A DNA stretch of 40,298 nucleotides. Origin: Lachnospiraceae bacterium UBA935. Its GTDB lineage: Bacteria; Bacillota; Clostridia; Lachnospirales; Lachnospiraceae. Numbering within the stretch: position 1 is the first letter of the stretch; the number at the start of each line of letters is the position of its first letter. The stretch is from NCBI GenBank assembly GCA_002293525.1, contig DBDJ01000055.1:4262-44559 (forward strand). Direction: 5' to 3'. The notes under the pieces are model-generated. The model ran no database searches, was not told the DNA's origin, and was given only the letters and a program-made list of their open reading frames with translations. Positions 22,932 to 30,934 of this stretch are shown here, one piece after another. Both the position numbers and the translations under genes were made by a program.

Positions 22932-24016
22932 GCATATAGCTCCAATTTCTCGGAATCATCGTTAATAAATCGATATCTTAGTCTTCCGTCGGCCAAAAAC
23001 GGTTCTACCGAAACATTATCAATATAAAAATCATGATTTTGATATAACTTTAATATCCAGTCTTCACAATATTTTCTTTCCATATTGGTGTCATCCGACC
23101 GGGTATATTCTGCCAAAAATCCATCCAGCGCCTTGTTATTGATCAAAACTTTTCGTTCAATCTCAAGTAGCGGATCCGTTCCCAGCAAACGATACAAATT
23201 GCCCTTATATTCCCGGTTTAAGTAACCCTGCACTACCTCTTCCAGCCAATCCATCGGTTTTGAACGGCCAGTTATCTTAAACATCGTCACTCCCATTTCT
23301 TCATATATACCCAGATCCTCGGGACGAATAAAGTTAGCCATCAACAGCTGGTAAGGATTTATGATCTTAATCATATTGCATGTTTCATGAAATTTCCGGT
23401 CGCTGCCTCCCTCACCCAGAATCCGATAGTGGTCCTCTCTGAAATTACACCTTCTTAAGCAGCTTTCATTGACCATGATTTCCAGGTCCATATCCCTTAT
23501 CTTTAAAAAGCTTACCATCATTTTTAAATCTTCATAATTTCTGTTAAGATCATGGTGGGTTATGACCTTTTGGGGATTTACATGCAAATATTTTTCGATG
23601 TCTTTGATTGTTTTAACCCCTGCTATCGTGGAAACATTAATTTTGGCTTTCGGGTACTGACGGCGAATTACTTCCATCAATTCCAGAGAACAGACCGTCA
23701 GGGAATCGGCCTTAAACACATTAATGATCCAGTTTAATTCTTCTTCGAGGTTTTTATAGCTTTTCAGTTTAATCGGTGTATTAATTAAGTAAGCAAACGC
23801 AATCCCGTTTTGTTCCAAATATCTTTTTACCGTCAAGGCATTTTCTCTGTCGCTTTGATGCGCCACCGAAAGCTCCCGTCCCTGAGGCGTCTCCCCGTTG
23901 GATAAGGCTCCGTACATTTCTGCTATTGCAATATCTTTTTTCTTATTATATGAGATTATTTTCTTGATTTTATCCAGATTCCACTGACATGGAACCGTTA
24001 TTTCCGAACCACTCAT
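22928..24016 (-). CDS. U32 peptidase-family protein (UbiU/V-like iron-sulfur)
   Basis: 362 aa. A TIM-barrel U32-type sequence with IAEMYGALSNGETPQGR near the start, LTVCSLELMEVIRRQYPKAK and INVSTIAGVKT, and the cysteine cluster NESCLRRCNFREDHY (Cys186, Cys190) plus Cys213 in HETCNMIK. MANFIRPEDLGIYEEMG and FKITGRSKP are characteristic. Well-studied family members (UbiU/UbiV, TrhP, RlhA) use an iron-sulfur cluster for oxygen-independent hydroxylation rather than proteolysis. Here it would suit an anaerobic pathway that hydroxylates an intermediate. AAGGAGCGGATAAA precedes the ATG. The preceding 100-bp gap to the decarboxylase gene shows no promoter that I trust. Confidence 0.8.
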   Translation of the reverse strand: MSGSEITVPCQWNLDKIKKIISYNKKKDIAIAEMYGALSNGETPQGRELSVAHQSDRENALTVKRYLEQNGIAFAYLINTPIKLKSYKNLEEELNWIINVFKADSLTVCSLELMEVIRRQYPKAKINVSTIAGVKTIKDIEKYLHVNPQKVITHHDLNRNYEDLKMMVSFLKIRDMDLEIMVNESCLRRCNFREDHYRILGEGGSDRKFHETCNMIKIINPYQLLMANFIRPEDLGIYEEMGVTMFKITGRSKPMDWLEEVVQGYLNREYKGNLYRLLGTDPLLEIERKVLINNKALDGFLAEYTRSDDTNMERKYCEDWILKLYQNHDFYIDNVSVEPFLADGRLRYRFINDDSEKLELYA

Positions 24017-24116
24017 TTTATCCGCTCCTTACTTTTCTTTGTTCCACTCATCCCGTTACTGTCTCCACCCACTTGAACTACTTATCTTTGCTTCGATACC
24101 GACTGCATAATGCGCG

Positions 24117-25340
24117 TTAATCAGTGTTTCCATAACAGCCTTTTAACTCACTGACAAAATTTTTCAGAGAGTCTATGGTGACATGCGGCATCAGATAGAT
24201 TTTGTAACACATAATATCCGCTCCGTTGTCATATAAAAAGAATCCGTCCAGAACATATTTTTTTTCTATCGCTTCCGTCAGACGACCGCCATCATGATTC
24301 AAAAAATGCAGACATAGCATATTGGTTCCCGGATCCGAAATAATTCGGGCAAGGTTTTTCCCTTGTAGTTCTTTTATCAAAAACTCTTTGAGGCGGATTA
24401 AGTCCTTCAGTACGACGGAAAATCCTTTTCGGCCAAGATACTGAAACACTGCCCAACAAGAAACCGCCGCTGCCGCGTTTCGCGAACTGATTAAGGTTTT
24501 GTCGGTTATTTCTTTGGCATAGTTTATCGGTACTTCGATATGGCGCTGCATCCCTTTTCGGCACATAAATATTCCCGCCGAAAACGGAACGTAACCCATT
24601 TTATGCGGATCAACCGACAAGGAATATACATATCGGCACTGAAAGGCAAATTCCTCCCCGGAAAGAAACGGGAATACCAGTCCGCCTATAGCAGCATCGA
24701 CATGGATGTAAAATTGGGCCTGATACTCCTTTTCCAGTTCACCGAGTATCATGCCGATTTCTTTTACCGGATCGGCTGTCCCGGTCATGGTATAACCCAC
24801 GGTGACTACAACAATAAATTTATGAACACCAGCATGTATCTTATCAATAATGGCGTTCCTTAAATCGATAACACTCATCTGAAATCTTTCGTTGTACCGG
24901 ATATCTATGACATATTTTATTTGCAGCATATTACAGGCTTTATCTATGGATTGATGCGTTAAGGAGGTCTTAAGCAAACAAACTTCTCCGGCCAGGTAAT
25001 TTCTGGCTATCCAGACGCCCATAATATTCCCTTCCGTTCCTCCGGAAGTGACATAGCCGTCCGCCTCATTATCGCCATACAAATCTCCCAGCATCTCAAT
25101 CAGTTCTTTTTCCATGTTCCGGGTACTGTCTTTGTCATGCTCCATGTTAGTAAATGTACCGACATGATTTTCATTGATATCCAAATACTGTTTATATATC
25201 TCCCTGCCCAAATGATGAGGCACCGACTGCGGATATCCCAAAAACACCCTGTCCCCGGCAATATAGTTGTCGCCCGGCTTAAGTCTCTTATGAATCATTT
25301 CTGCGGAAATCCCGTTAAGGGGAAATTGTTTATGTAACAT
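24117..25340 (-). CDS. Group II PLP-dependent amino acid decarboxylase
   Basis: 407 aa. Visible: TSGGTEGN (98-105), His129 in SLTHQSIDKA that stacks on PLP, HVDAAIGG (Asp215), and the PLP lysine Lys247 in SVDPHKMGYVPFSAGIF. The S-x-D-P-H-K-M-G wording is like archaeal MfnA (tyrosine/aspartate decarboxylase) and bacterial histidine or tyrosine decarboxylases. It would produce an amine building block, most plausibly from an aromatic amino acid given the DAHP synthase in the cluster, but the substrate is not proven. It lies 14 bp after the MATE gene. The last codons coincide with a 13-nt arm (GGAAACACTGATT) resembling the dispersed palindrome. Confidence 0.85.
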   Translation of the reverse strand: MLHKQFPLNGISAEMIHKRLKPGDNYIAGDRVFLGYPQSVPHHLGREIYKQYLDINENHVGTFTNMEHDKDSTRNMEKELIEMLGDLYGDNEADGYVTSGGTEGNIMGVWIARNYLAGEVCLLKTSLTHQSIDKACNMLQIKYVIDIRYNERFQMSVIDLRNAIIDKIHAGVHKFIVVVTVGYTMTGTADPVKEIGMILGELEKEYQAQFYIHVDAAIGGLVFPFLSGEEFAFQCRYVYSLSVDPHKMGYVPFSAGIFMCRKGMQRHIEVPINYAKEITDKTLISSRNAAAAVSCWAVFQYLGRKGFSVVLKDLIRLKEFLIKELQGKNLARIISDPGTNMLCLHFLNHDGGRLTEAIEKKYVLDGFFLYDNGADIMCYKIYLMPHVTIDSLKNFVSELKGCYGNTD

Positions 25341-25354
25341 ACCTTCCTCGCAAT

Positions 25355-26713
25355 CTATTTTGACACGCGGTCATGTTTGCTTACTATGCAGATCATACAC
25401 ACACCTATGGTCAGAAACTCGGCAATCGGCACCACCATCCAAACCCCCGGAACCCCGGCAAATCGCGGCAATATGAAAAGACCGGCCACAATAAGTCCAA
25501 AAGTTCTAAAAAATGTTATTAATGCGGCTATTTTCCCGTTGGACATTGCTGTAAAGTAAGCGGCAACAAAAATATTTAAACCGCTGAACAGAAAACTGAT
25601 GATGAAAATCGGAAAACCTTGCGCTGCTATTTCGTAAACTGCTGTTCCTCTGTCCGCAAAAACACCAATCAGGGCTGGATGATATATCATGATGGCCACA
25701 AACACCGAAACCGACATCACCGCAATAAACACATAGCTGTATTTTGTTACTTCTTTCATCTGAATTTTATTGTCTTCACCATACTTATAACTTATTACCG
25801 GTGCAACCCCCATCGAATATCCAATAAATAATGTTGTAAGCAAAAATTGTGAAAATATCATAATTGTTACTGCCGCAACCCCATCTTCACCCAAGAGATT
25901 CATCATGGTGAGATTAAAATACAGCGTTGTAACTGACATTGCCACCTGCCCCACCATACCGGAAGCCCCATTCTTACTGCTGTTTACAATTAATCCGAAA
26001 CGAAATCGGAATCTTTTAAAATGAAGACCGTTTTTATTCCTGGCAAAGAAAGCAATCCCAATCAAAGAAGGAACCAGATATGCCAATCCCGTTCCCAAAG
26101 CCGCTCCGACGACTCCTATGTTAAGTATTACAATAAACAGATAGTCCAGCAATATATTGGTCGCACCTGCGGCAAAAATCGTAAACATGCCCAGCCTCGG
26201 TTTGCCGGCCGTAACAAATAAGCTTTGGAACAAGACTTGTAATATATTAGCCGGTGTAAATAAAAGCAAAACACCCAAATAATCTTTACAATAGTCATAC
26301 AGCACATCGCTTGAACCAAGACCTAAAATAACCGGCCGGATAAACAAGATTCCCAGTACCGTAATAAGCACTCCGATTAAGGCTCCCGAATAAATCAATT
26401 GCGAAAAATCCCGACAGGCGCTTTCCTGATCACCTTGTCCTATTTTACGGGCTACAATAGCATTGCCGCCGGTTGCCAGCATAGTGCCAAGACCGACAAT
26501 CAAACTTATGACCGGCGTAACGATATTGATTGATGACAGGGCATTTGTATTCACAAACCGGGAGACCAGAATAGCATCAACCGTCGTATATATCCCCATA
26601 AAAATCATCATTATAATTGTTGGTGTGGCAAAACGCAATAAAGGAGCCAATATAAAACGTTGTCCCAAAACATTGTCATGCGTACTTTCTATCTGCTGAT
26701 CTTTACTATCCAT
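25355..26713 (-). CDS. MATE-family efflux transporter
   Basis: 452 aa, about 12 hydrophobic segments in two similar halves. The N-terminal half shows RFATPTIIMMIFMGIYTTVD followed by NALSSINIVTPVISL and GNAIVARKIGQGD. The second half shows AVTIMIFSQFLLTTLFIGYS and MGVAPVISYKYGE. This is the MepA/DinF-like MATE pattern, cation-driven export of organic molecules. Its start overlaps the AraC-GNAT regulator gene stop by 8 bp. A dedicated exporter co-expressed with biosynthetic genes is expected to secrete the product or protect the producer. Confidence 0.92.
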   Translation of the reverse strand: MDSKDQQIESTHDNVLGQRFILAPLLRFATPTIIMMIFMGIYTTVDAILVSRFVNTNALSSINIVTPVISLIVGLGTMLATGGNAIVARKIGQGDQESACRDFSQLIYSGALIGVLITVLGILFIRPVILGLGSSDVLYDYCKDYLGVLLLFTPANILQVLFQSLFVTAGKPRLGMFTIFAAGATNILLDYLFIVILNIGVVGAALGTGLAYLVPSLIGIAFFARNKNGLHFKRFRFRFGLIVNSSKNGASGMVGQVAMSVTTLYFNLTMMNLLGEDGVAAVTIMIFSQFLLTTLFIGYSMGVAPVISYKYGEDNKIQMKEVTKYSYVFIAVMSVSVFVAIMIYHPALIGVFADRGTAVYEIAAQGFPIFIISFLFSGLNIFVAAYFTAMSNGKIAALITFFRTFGLIVAGLFILPRFAGVPGVWMVVPIAEFLTIGVCMICIVSKHDRVSK

Positions 26714-27581
26714 CAGGATCTTCCTCTTTTGTCTTTCGTAATATAAATCTTTGCGTGGGGTATCCGAATTCAGTCAGATACTCATTTGTTTCTTCAAATC
26801 CTAATTCCTTAATAAGCTTCCGATATCCGATATCCGCTTTATCGCCTTCGCGATAGGTGGTAACACAAATATCTTTATTATACAAAAACTCATTTCGTAT
26901 TATGGAAAGCAATTGTCTTTCTATTTTCTTTTGCTTGAACAACGGATGAATTGCGATAAATTCAATTTTTGCCATATCATGCTCCGTGATATCGTAATCA
27001 AATATTATCGCTGCGATAATAAGGGACTCCTCTCTGATGATAACGGCTCTTTTTTCCTCAATACTTTTTGTCAGGTTTTTTATATATTCATTAATATCAA
27101 TCCCCGGATATCCGTCTATAACAAGCCAAAGCAACCTCAGCCACTCAAACATATCTTCTCTTTTGGCGAAGTCTATTTTCTGACACCAGTTGTCATTATC
27201 CAGATTATTGACTTCAAGGTTATAGCTTATCACATAAGGCAACTGCAGCGGATAAAAACTACTGTTTTGGCGGAAATAATGGGGAGGAGTCTTATACATC
27301 TCTTTAAATGTAAGCGAAAACGCTTGCTGGCTCTGGTATCCGCTAATAAGAGCTATTTCCAATATGGGCCGATCGGTATAAATCAAATTTCTAGCCGCTT
27401 CGGTAAGCCTTCTTCTGGTTATATAATTATTTAATGTAATACCCATCTCCTTACTGAATATCCTATGCAAATAGAATTTCGAGTAATTCAGACCGTTGGC
27501 AATTACCTCCAGATTCATTTCCTGATGCAAATTATCTTCAACATACCTAATAATTTTTTGAGTAATTTCAAAATTATACAT
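26706..27581 (-). CDS. AraC-type regulator fused to a GNAT-like domain
   Basis: 291 aa. The N-terminal 105 residues hold both helix-turn-helix motifs of AraC/XylS proteins (MNLEVIANGLNYSKFYLHRI and ILEIALISGYQSQQAFSLTF, then MYKTPPHYFR). Residues about 150-290 look like a GNAT acetyltransferase (KIEFIAIHPLFKQKKIERQLL acetyl-CoA loop region, GYRKLIKELGFEETNEYL). The Q/R-x-x-G-x-G loop is poorly conserved, so the domain may sense rather than acetylate. The ATG at 27581 is chosen; an in-frame TTG at 27593 is an alternative. The gene overlaps the MATE gene by 8 bp, so it likely controls export and the downstream pathway. Confidence 0.8.
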   Translation of the reverse strand: MYNFEITQKIIRYVEDNLHQEMNLEVIANGLNYSKFYLHRIFSKEMGITLNNYITRRRLTEAARNLIYTDRPILEIALISGYQSQQAFSLTFKEMYKTPPHYFRQNSSFYPLQLPYVISYNLEVNNLDNDNWCQKIDFAKREDMFEWLRLLWLVIDGYPGIDINEYIKNLTKSIEEKRAVIIREESLIIAAIIFDYDITEHDMAKIEFIAIHPLFKQKKIERQLLSIIRNEFLYNKDICVTTYREGDKADIGYRKLIKELGFEETNEYLTEFGYPTQRFILRKTKEEDPDG

Positions 27582-27734
27582 TTTATGTTCCAATCATCAT
27601 ACTTTAACATATTTTTGCAAAACCTATTTCATAATTCTTGCTCAATTCTGCTTATTGCTTTATTATTAAATCTCATTTTTTGTATTTTCTAAATAATTCC
27701 TTTATTTTTATGTTTTCTCATCCATTTATTTTGT

Positions 27735-28484
27735 TTATTTGCGTTTCATAGCGTTTTGATTGTTCTTTCTGCATATAAATGCTCCCATCCGAAACTCTTC
27801 CTCAGACATGCGCCTGCATATCTCAAATCCGGCACCCTCTATCGCCGACCGATATTCCCACTCGCTAAACAATGATATCTTCTGATGGTGACGATATTCC
27901 TCCACTTGGCCATTACTGGCTATAATATGATACATATTGACTTCGACTTTGTTTTGATCACTTTTTTTTAAATCTTCCAAATAGCAGTAATGCAACGTAT
28001 CTTTGTTTCCGGAACCTGTAATTGTGAGATCGCTGAATGTTTCCTGCGTATCCCAGGGTGTCAGGATCAGGATCCCTCCCTCGTCCAAACAATTACATGC
28101 ACAGATAAGACCTGCCGCCATTTCCTGATAATTCTTGGCAAACCCGATGCTTCCAAATAAATTTACAGCAATTCCATATCTCTCCGGCAATATGAAGTCA
28201 AACATGTTCTTCTTATGGAATTTTCCTTCCGGAACATTATCCATGGCATTTTTTATCATCTTGCCACTGATGTCAATCCCTGTTACCGTAAAGTATTCTG
28301 ACAGTTTTTTGGTTGGCACCCCTGTTCCGCAGCCAATATCAAGAAGATTCTTATTCGTCGACCGGCTGTATTCGTGATATATTTCTCTTATTAATGTTGC
28401 TTCTCTTTCATATACTTCGTCGTCAATGTACATTTCATCATAATAATCCGCAATTATGTCGAAGTCAATTTTCATTTTGTCCAT
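27735..28484 (-). CDS. Class I SAM-dependent methyltransferase
   Basis: 249 aa. LLDIGCGTGVPTKKLSEYFT is motif I, VTGIDISGKMIKNAMDNVP motif II, and IAVNLFGSIGFAKNYQEMAA with DEGGILILTPWDTQETFSD follow. The layout (IDFDIIADYYDEMYIDDEVY at the start, HHQKISLFSEWEYRSAIEGAG near the end) is that of small-molecule N- or O-methyltransferases such as the DesVI type. It is the first gene of the cluster behind a good promoter, with 153 bp before the AraC-type gene. Only the general activity is supported. Confidence 0.85.
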   Translation of the reverse strand: MDKMKIDFDIIADYYDEMYIDDEVYEREATLIREIYHEYSRSTNKNLLDIGCGTGVPTKKLSEYFTVTGIDISGKMIKNAMDNVPEGKFHKKNMFDFILPERYGIAVNLFGSIGFAKNYQEMAAGLICACNCLDEGGILILTPWDTQETFSDLTITGSGNKDTLHYCYLEDLKKSDQNKVEVNMYHIIASNGQVEEYRHHQKISLFSEWEYRSAIEGAGFEICRRMSEEEFRMGAFICRKNNQNAMKRK

Positions 28485-28556
28485 CCTTTTTACTATTGTC
28501 TATTATTTGTTGATTTTTATTATATTTTGTCTTTTTTTAAAGTAGTATTATTGTTT

Positions 28557-28585
28557 ATTTTACATTCAAAATATAATTGTGTCAA
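28557..28585 (-). promoter_or_regulatory. Promoter of the biosynthetic cluster
   Basis: On the minus strand a perfect TTGACA (28585-28580) and TAAAAT (28562-28557) are 17 nt apart, predicting a start near 28550 and a leader of about 65 nt to the ATG at 28484. This is the most convincing promoter for the 13-gene run. The rest of 28590-28780 is AT-rich with no gene seen. Confidence 0.7.
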
Positions 28586-28780
28586 TATAAATATATAATA
28601 TGTATTATTCGAAGTATTTGAGATATCATGGTCGATATATGCGATATTTTCCATTTCGATTATTTATTGTCAAAATTATACATTATGTTTTAATGTTTAT
28701 TTATATTTCTAACGAATTTAGCACTTATGTTATCACAAGCCGCGATTATAATCCCAATGTGCTATCCTGTCTTCTCAACT

Positions 28781-28823
28781 AAAAAGCTAAATCAGATTCC
28801 CTCATTTCCGAATCCGATCTAGC
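28781..28823 (-). terminator. Intrinsic terminator of the Hsp33-TCS operon
   Basis: GCTAAATCAGATTC (28786-28799) and GAATCCGATCTAGC (28810-28823) form a 14-bp stem in which two pairs become G-U only in the minus-strand RNA. In that direction the stem is followed by TTTTT (28785-28781). It ends transcription about 70 bp after the histidine kinase stop and insulates the biosynthetic cluster promoter. Confidence 0.8.
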
Positions 28824-28891
28824 CCCATGTAATATTTATGCGGTTAACACACTTTTATTTTGCGTTAACTTATTATATGTCAAAATAAATG

Positions 28892-30214
28892 TCAGTACAC
28901 TTCTGCCGGCCTTTCCGGGAACGGTATGATGATCCGGAAAACAAATTCCGTTCCCTCATAACCATAATTGCATTCGCCGTCATACTTTATCACTGATTTT
29001 CTGATATTGGCAATGCCGAATCCATGATCTTCGGCATTTTCTTTGGTTGACGGAAAACGGGTTCCGTAATCCGGCGCTTCCACGGGATTGCTCATCTTGA
29101 TGACCAGAAAGCGGTTCTGGGCTTTGACTTTCAGGGAAATCCGCTTCTTGATGTCCTCCCGGCTGATCCTGACGCTAGCTTCAATCGCATTGTCAAACAG
29201 GTTCCCGAATATCGTGCTGATATCCAGAAGTTCCAGAAAGCTTCCTGACTGCATATCGACATCCAGCTGCACTTCTATGCCTTCCTTTTTGATGGTTTTC
29301 ATCTTTTCTTTGATAATAATGTCCAGCATTTCATGGCCGGTACTATAAAAGTCCTCATAATCGGAGATCTTGCCAGAAAGCTTGCGGATGGCTTCCTTGG
29401 CCTGATCGGTCTGGCCGAGGTTGGCTTCCAGCAACAAGAGATGGTTTTTGAAATCATGGTAGATTTCCCTGATCTTTTCCTCCTCCACCAGTTTTTCCTG
29501 ATAGTAGCTGTTTTTTAGCCGCAGCTCATACAGGGACTGTTCACGCTTATATTCAGCTTCTTTCATCTGGACGTAACGGCTTATTAAGCCGGTGTTAAAG
29601 ATGAGCGCCAGGGAAAGGACGACCGAAGCAATAAATAAGGCAAGCGCCAGGTTCCGGTCCTCCATATGATAATAATTATAGCAGACAACAATCAGGATCA
29701 GCACGGAGGACAGGCCCGATGTCAGAAAAGAATAAATATCCCGGAAACGGAACTCCCGCCTATTTCTCAGCATATATTCAGCCGCGACAATAATGATAAA
29801 ACTGATAACCTTCATCAGGATCACAATCTCCAGGTTGGTTAGTTCTTTATTCGCCATCACCACCGCATTGGGGTTCCGGCTTATAAAATACCATATTCCC
29901 ATCCCGATGGCTTCTCCGCTTAACAAGGAAATAGCGAAGATAATCAGATAAAACAGCATGGATAATTTCGTAGTCTGATACACATAACTTCCTCCGAAGA
30001 CAAAAAGCAGCAACATGAACATCAGCTTAAAATGAGCCGCGGTGTCAATTTCCGTCAGGAAGACAATCGATAAGAAATGAACAGCATATAATAAAAGCGG
30101 TTTCAGCCTGGAAGAATCCCGCTTCGGCAGATTTTTTAAAATAAAATACATAAAATATGTTTCTGCTCCGGTTACGGCAATATCAGTGGCATAATACATC
30201 ATGGTTCCGTTCAT
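28892..30214 (-). CDS. AgrC-like sensor histidine kinase
   Basis: 440 aa. About six membrane segments in the first 205 residues (for example FHL-rich LLYAVHFLSIVFL, FKLMFMLLLFVFG, VVLSLALIFNTGLI) form a peptide-sensing type input domain. His253 in YHDFKNHLLLLEANLG is the phosphoacceptor of the HPK10/AgrC class. The ATP-binding region has IFGNLFDNAIEAS and HGFGIANIRKSV. The ATG at 30214 follows GGGGGGACAGGCT and overlaps the response regulator stop by 4 bp; a TTG at 30229 is less likely. No agrB or agrD-like gene is visible in the window, so the ligand is unknown. Confidence 0.9.
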   Translation of the reverse strand: MNGTMMYYATDIAVTGAETYFMYFILKNLPKRDSSRLKPLLLYAVHFLSIVFLTEIDTAAHFKLMFMLLLFVFGGSYVYQTTKLSMLFYLIIFAISLLSGEAIGMGIWYFISRNPNAVVMANKELTNLEIVILMKVISFIIIVAAEYMLRNRREFRFRDIYSFLTSGLSSVLILIVVCYNYYHMEDRNLALALFIASVVLSLALIFNTGLISRYVQMKEAEYKREQSLYELRLKNSYYQEKLVEEEKIREIYHDFKNHLLLLEANLGQTDQAKEAIRKLSGKISDYEDFYSTGHEMLDIIIKEKMKTIKKEGIEVQLDVDMQSGSFLELLDISTIFGNLFDNAIEASVRISREDIKKRISLKVKAQNRFLVIKMSNPVEAPDYGTRFPSTKENAEDHGFGIANIRKSVIKYDGECNYGYEGTEFVFRIIIPFPERPAEVY

Positions 30215-30921
30215 AGCCTGTCCCCCCAATAGGCTGCCAAGTCTTCCATAAATTTCTTTTTCCTCTGCTTGCTGATTGGCACGGAACCGCCGGATGTCAG
30301 CTTTGCTTCCAGTTTTTCCACTGCCTCTACATAAAAAAGATTAACCAAAAAGCCGGAATGGCTTCGGGAAAAACCATGCGGCGAGAGTTCTGCCTCCACA
30401 TCGCGGAGTTTCTTATAGCAGACAATACGGTCCTGATCGGTATGGATCAGGAGGTTCCGGTTGTAGGTTTCGATATATTGCAAGGATTTGAGCATGATCC
30501 GGTAAGTACCGGCATCATTTTGAACTGCCCAGAATACTTCGTCCCGTTTTTTAATGCTGCCGAGCCAGCGGTCCAACTCGGCCTTCAGGACATCATAGGG
30601 AAGCGGCTTAACCAAATAGCTAAGCGCTTTGACAGAGTAACCGCTTACCGCATGCTGGATCATGGATGTCAAAAAGATAATATCGACGCCTTCGTCTTTT
30701 TTTCTGATTTCCTCCGCCGTCCGGATACCGTTCAGACCGGGCATCCGCACATCGAGAAAAATCAGGTTCAGTTTTTCCGTCCGGGCTTCCAGCAGCTGCC
30801 GGCCTTCACCAAATCTGATTATCTTAAATGGTTCCCCGGCTTCCTCGGCATAGCGCATCAGGGCCTTTTCCAGCCAGTCCAAAAAATCTGCTTCGTCATC
30901 ACAGATAGCAATTGTATACAT
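30211..30921 (-). CDS. LytTR-family response regulator
   Basis: 236 aa. Receiver domain with acidic pocket (CDDE, residues 7-10), phosphoacceptor Asp57 in LIFLDVRMPGLNG and the late Lys in YLVKPLPYDVL. The C-terminal LytTR DNA-binding domain spans about residues 135-230 (YIETYNRNLLIHT, FSRSHSGFLVNLFYVEAVEKL, VPISKQRKKKF). Partner of the adjacent AgrC-like kinase. It starts 13 bp after the Hsp33 gene stop with GGGGTATAAAT before ATG, so redox chaperone and signalling genes appear co-transcribed. Targets would be LytTR direct repeats, none of which I could pin down here. Confidence 0.93.
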   Translation of the reverse strand: MYTIAICDDEADFLDWLEKALMRYAEEAGEPFKIIRFGEGRQLLEARTEKLNLIFLDVRMPGLNGIRTAEEIRKKDEGVDIIFLTSMIQHAVSGYSVKALSYLVKPLPYDVLKAELDRWLGSIKKRDEVFWAVQNDAGTYRIMLKSLQYIETYNRNLLIHTDQDRIVCYKKLRDVEAELSPHGFSRSHSGFLVNLFYVEAVEKLEAKLTSGGSVPISKQRKKKFMEDLAAYWGDRL

Positions 30922-30934
30922 ATTTATACCCCGT

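Noticed and set aside
28824..28891. Search for an agrD-like autoinducer peptide gene next to the AgrC-like kinase
   Set aside because: No short frame with a ribosome binding site and agrD features was found on either side of the operon.
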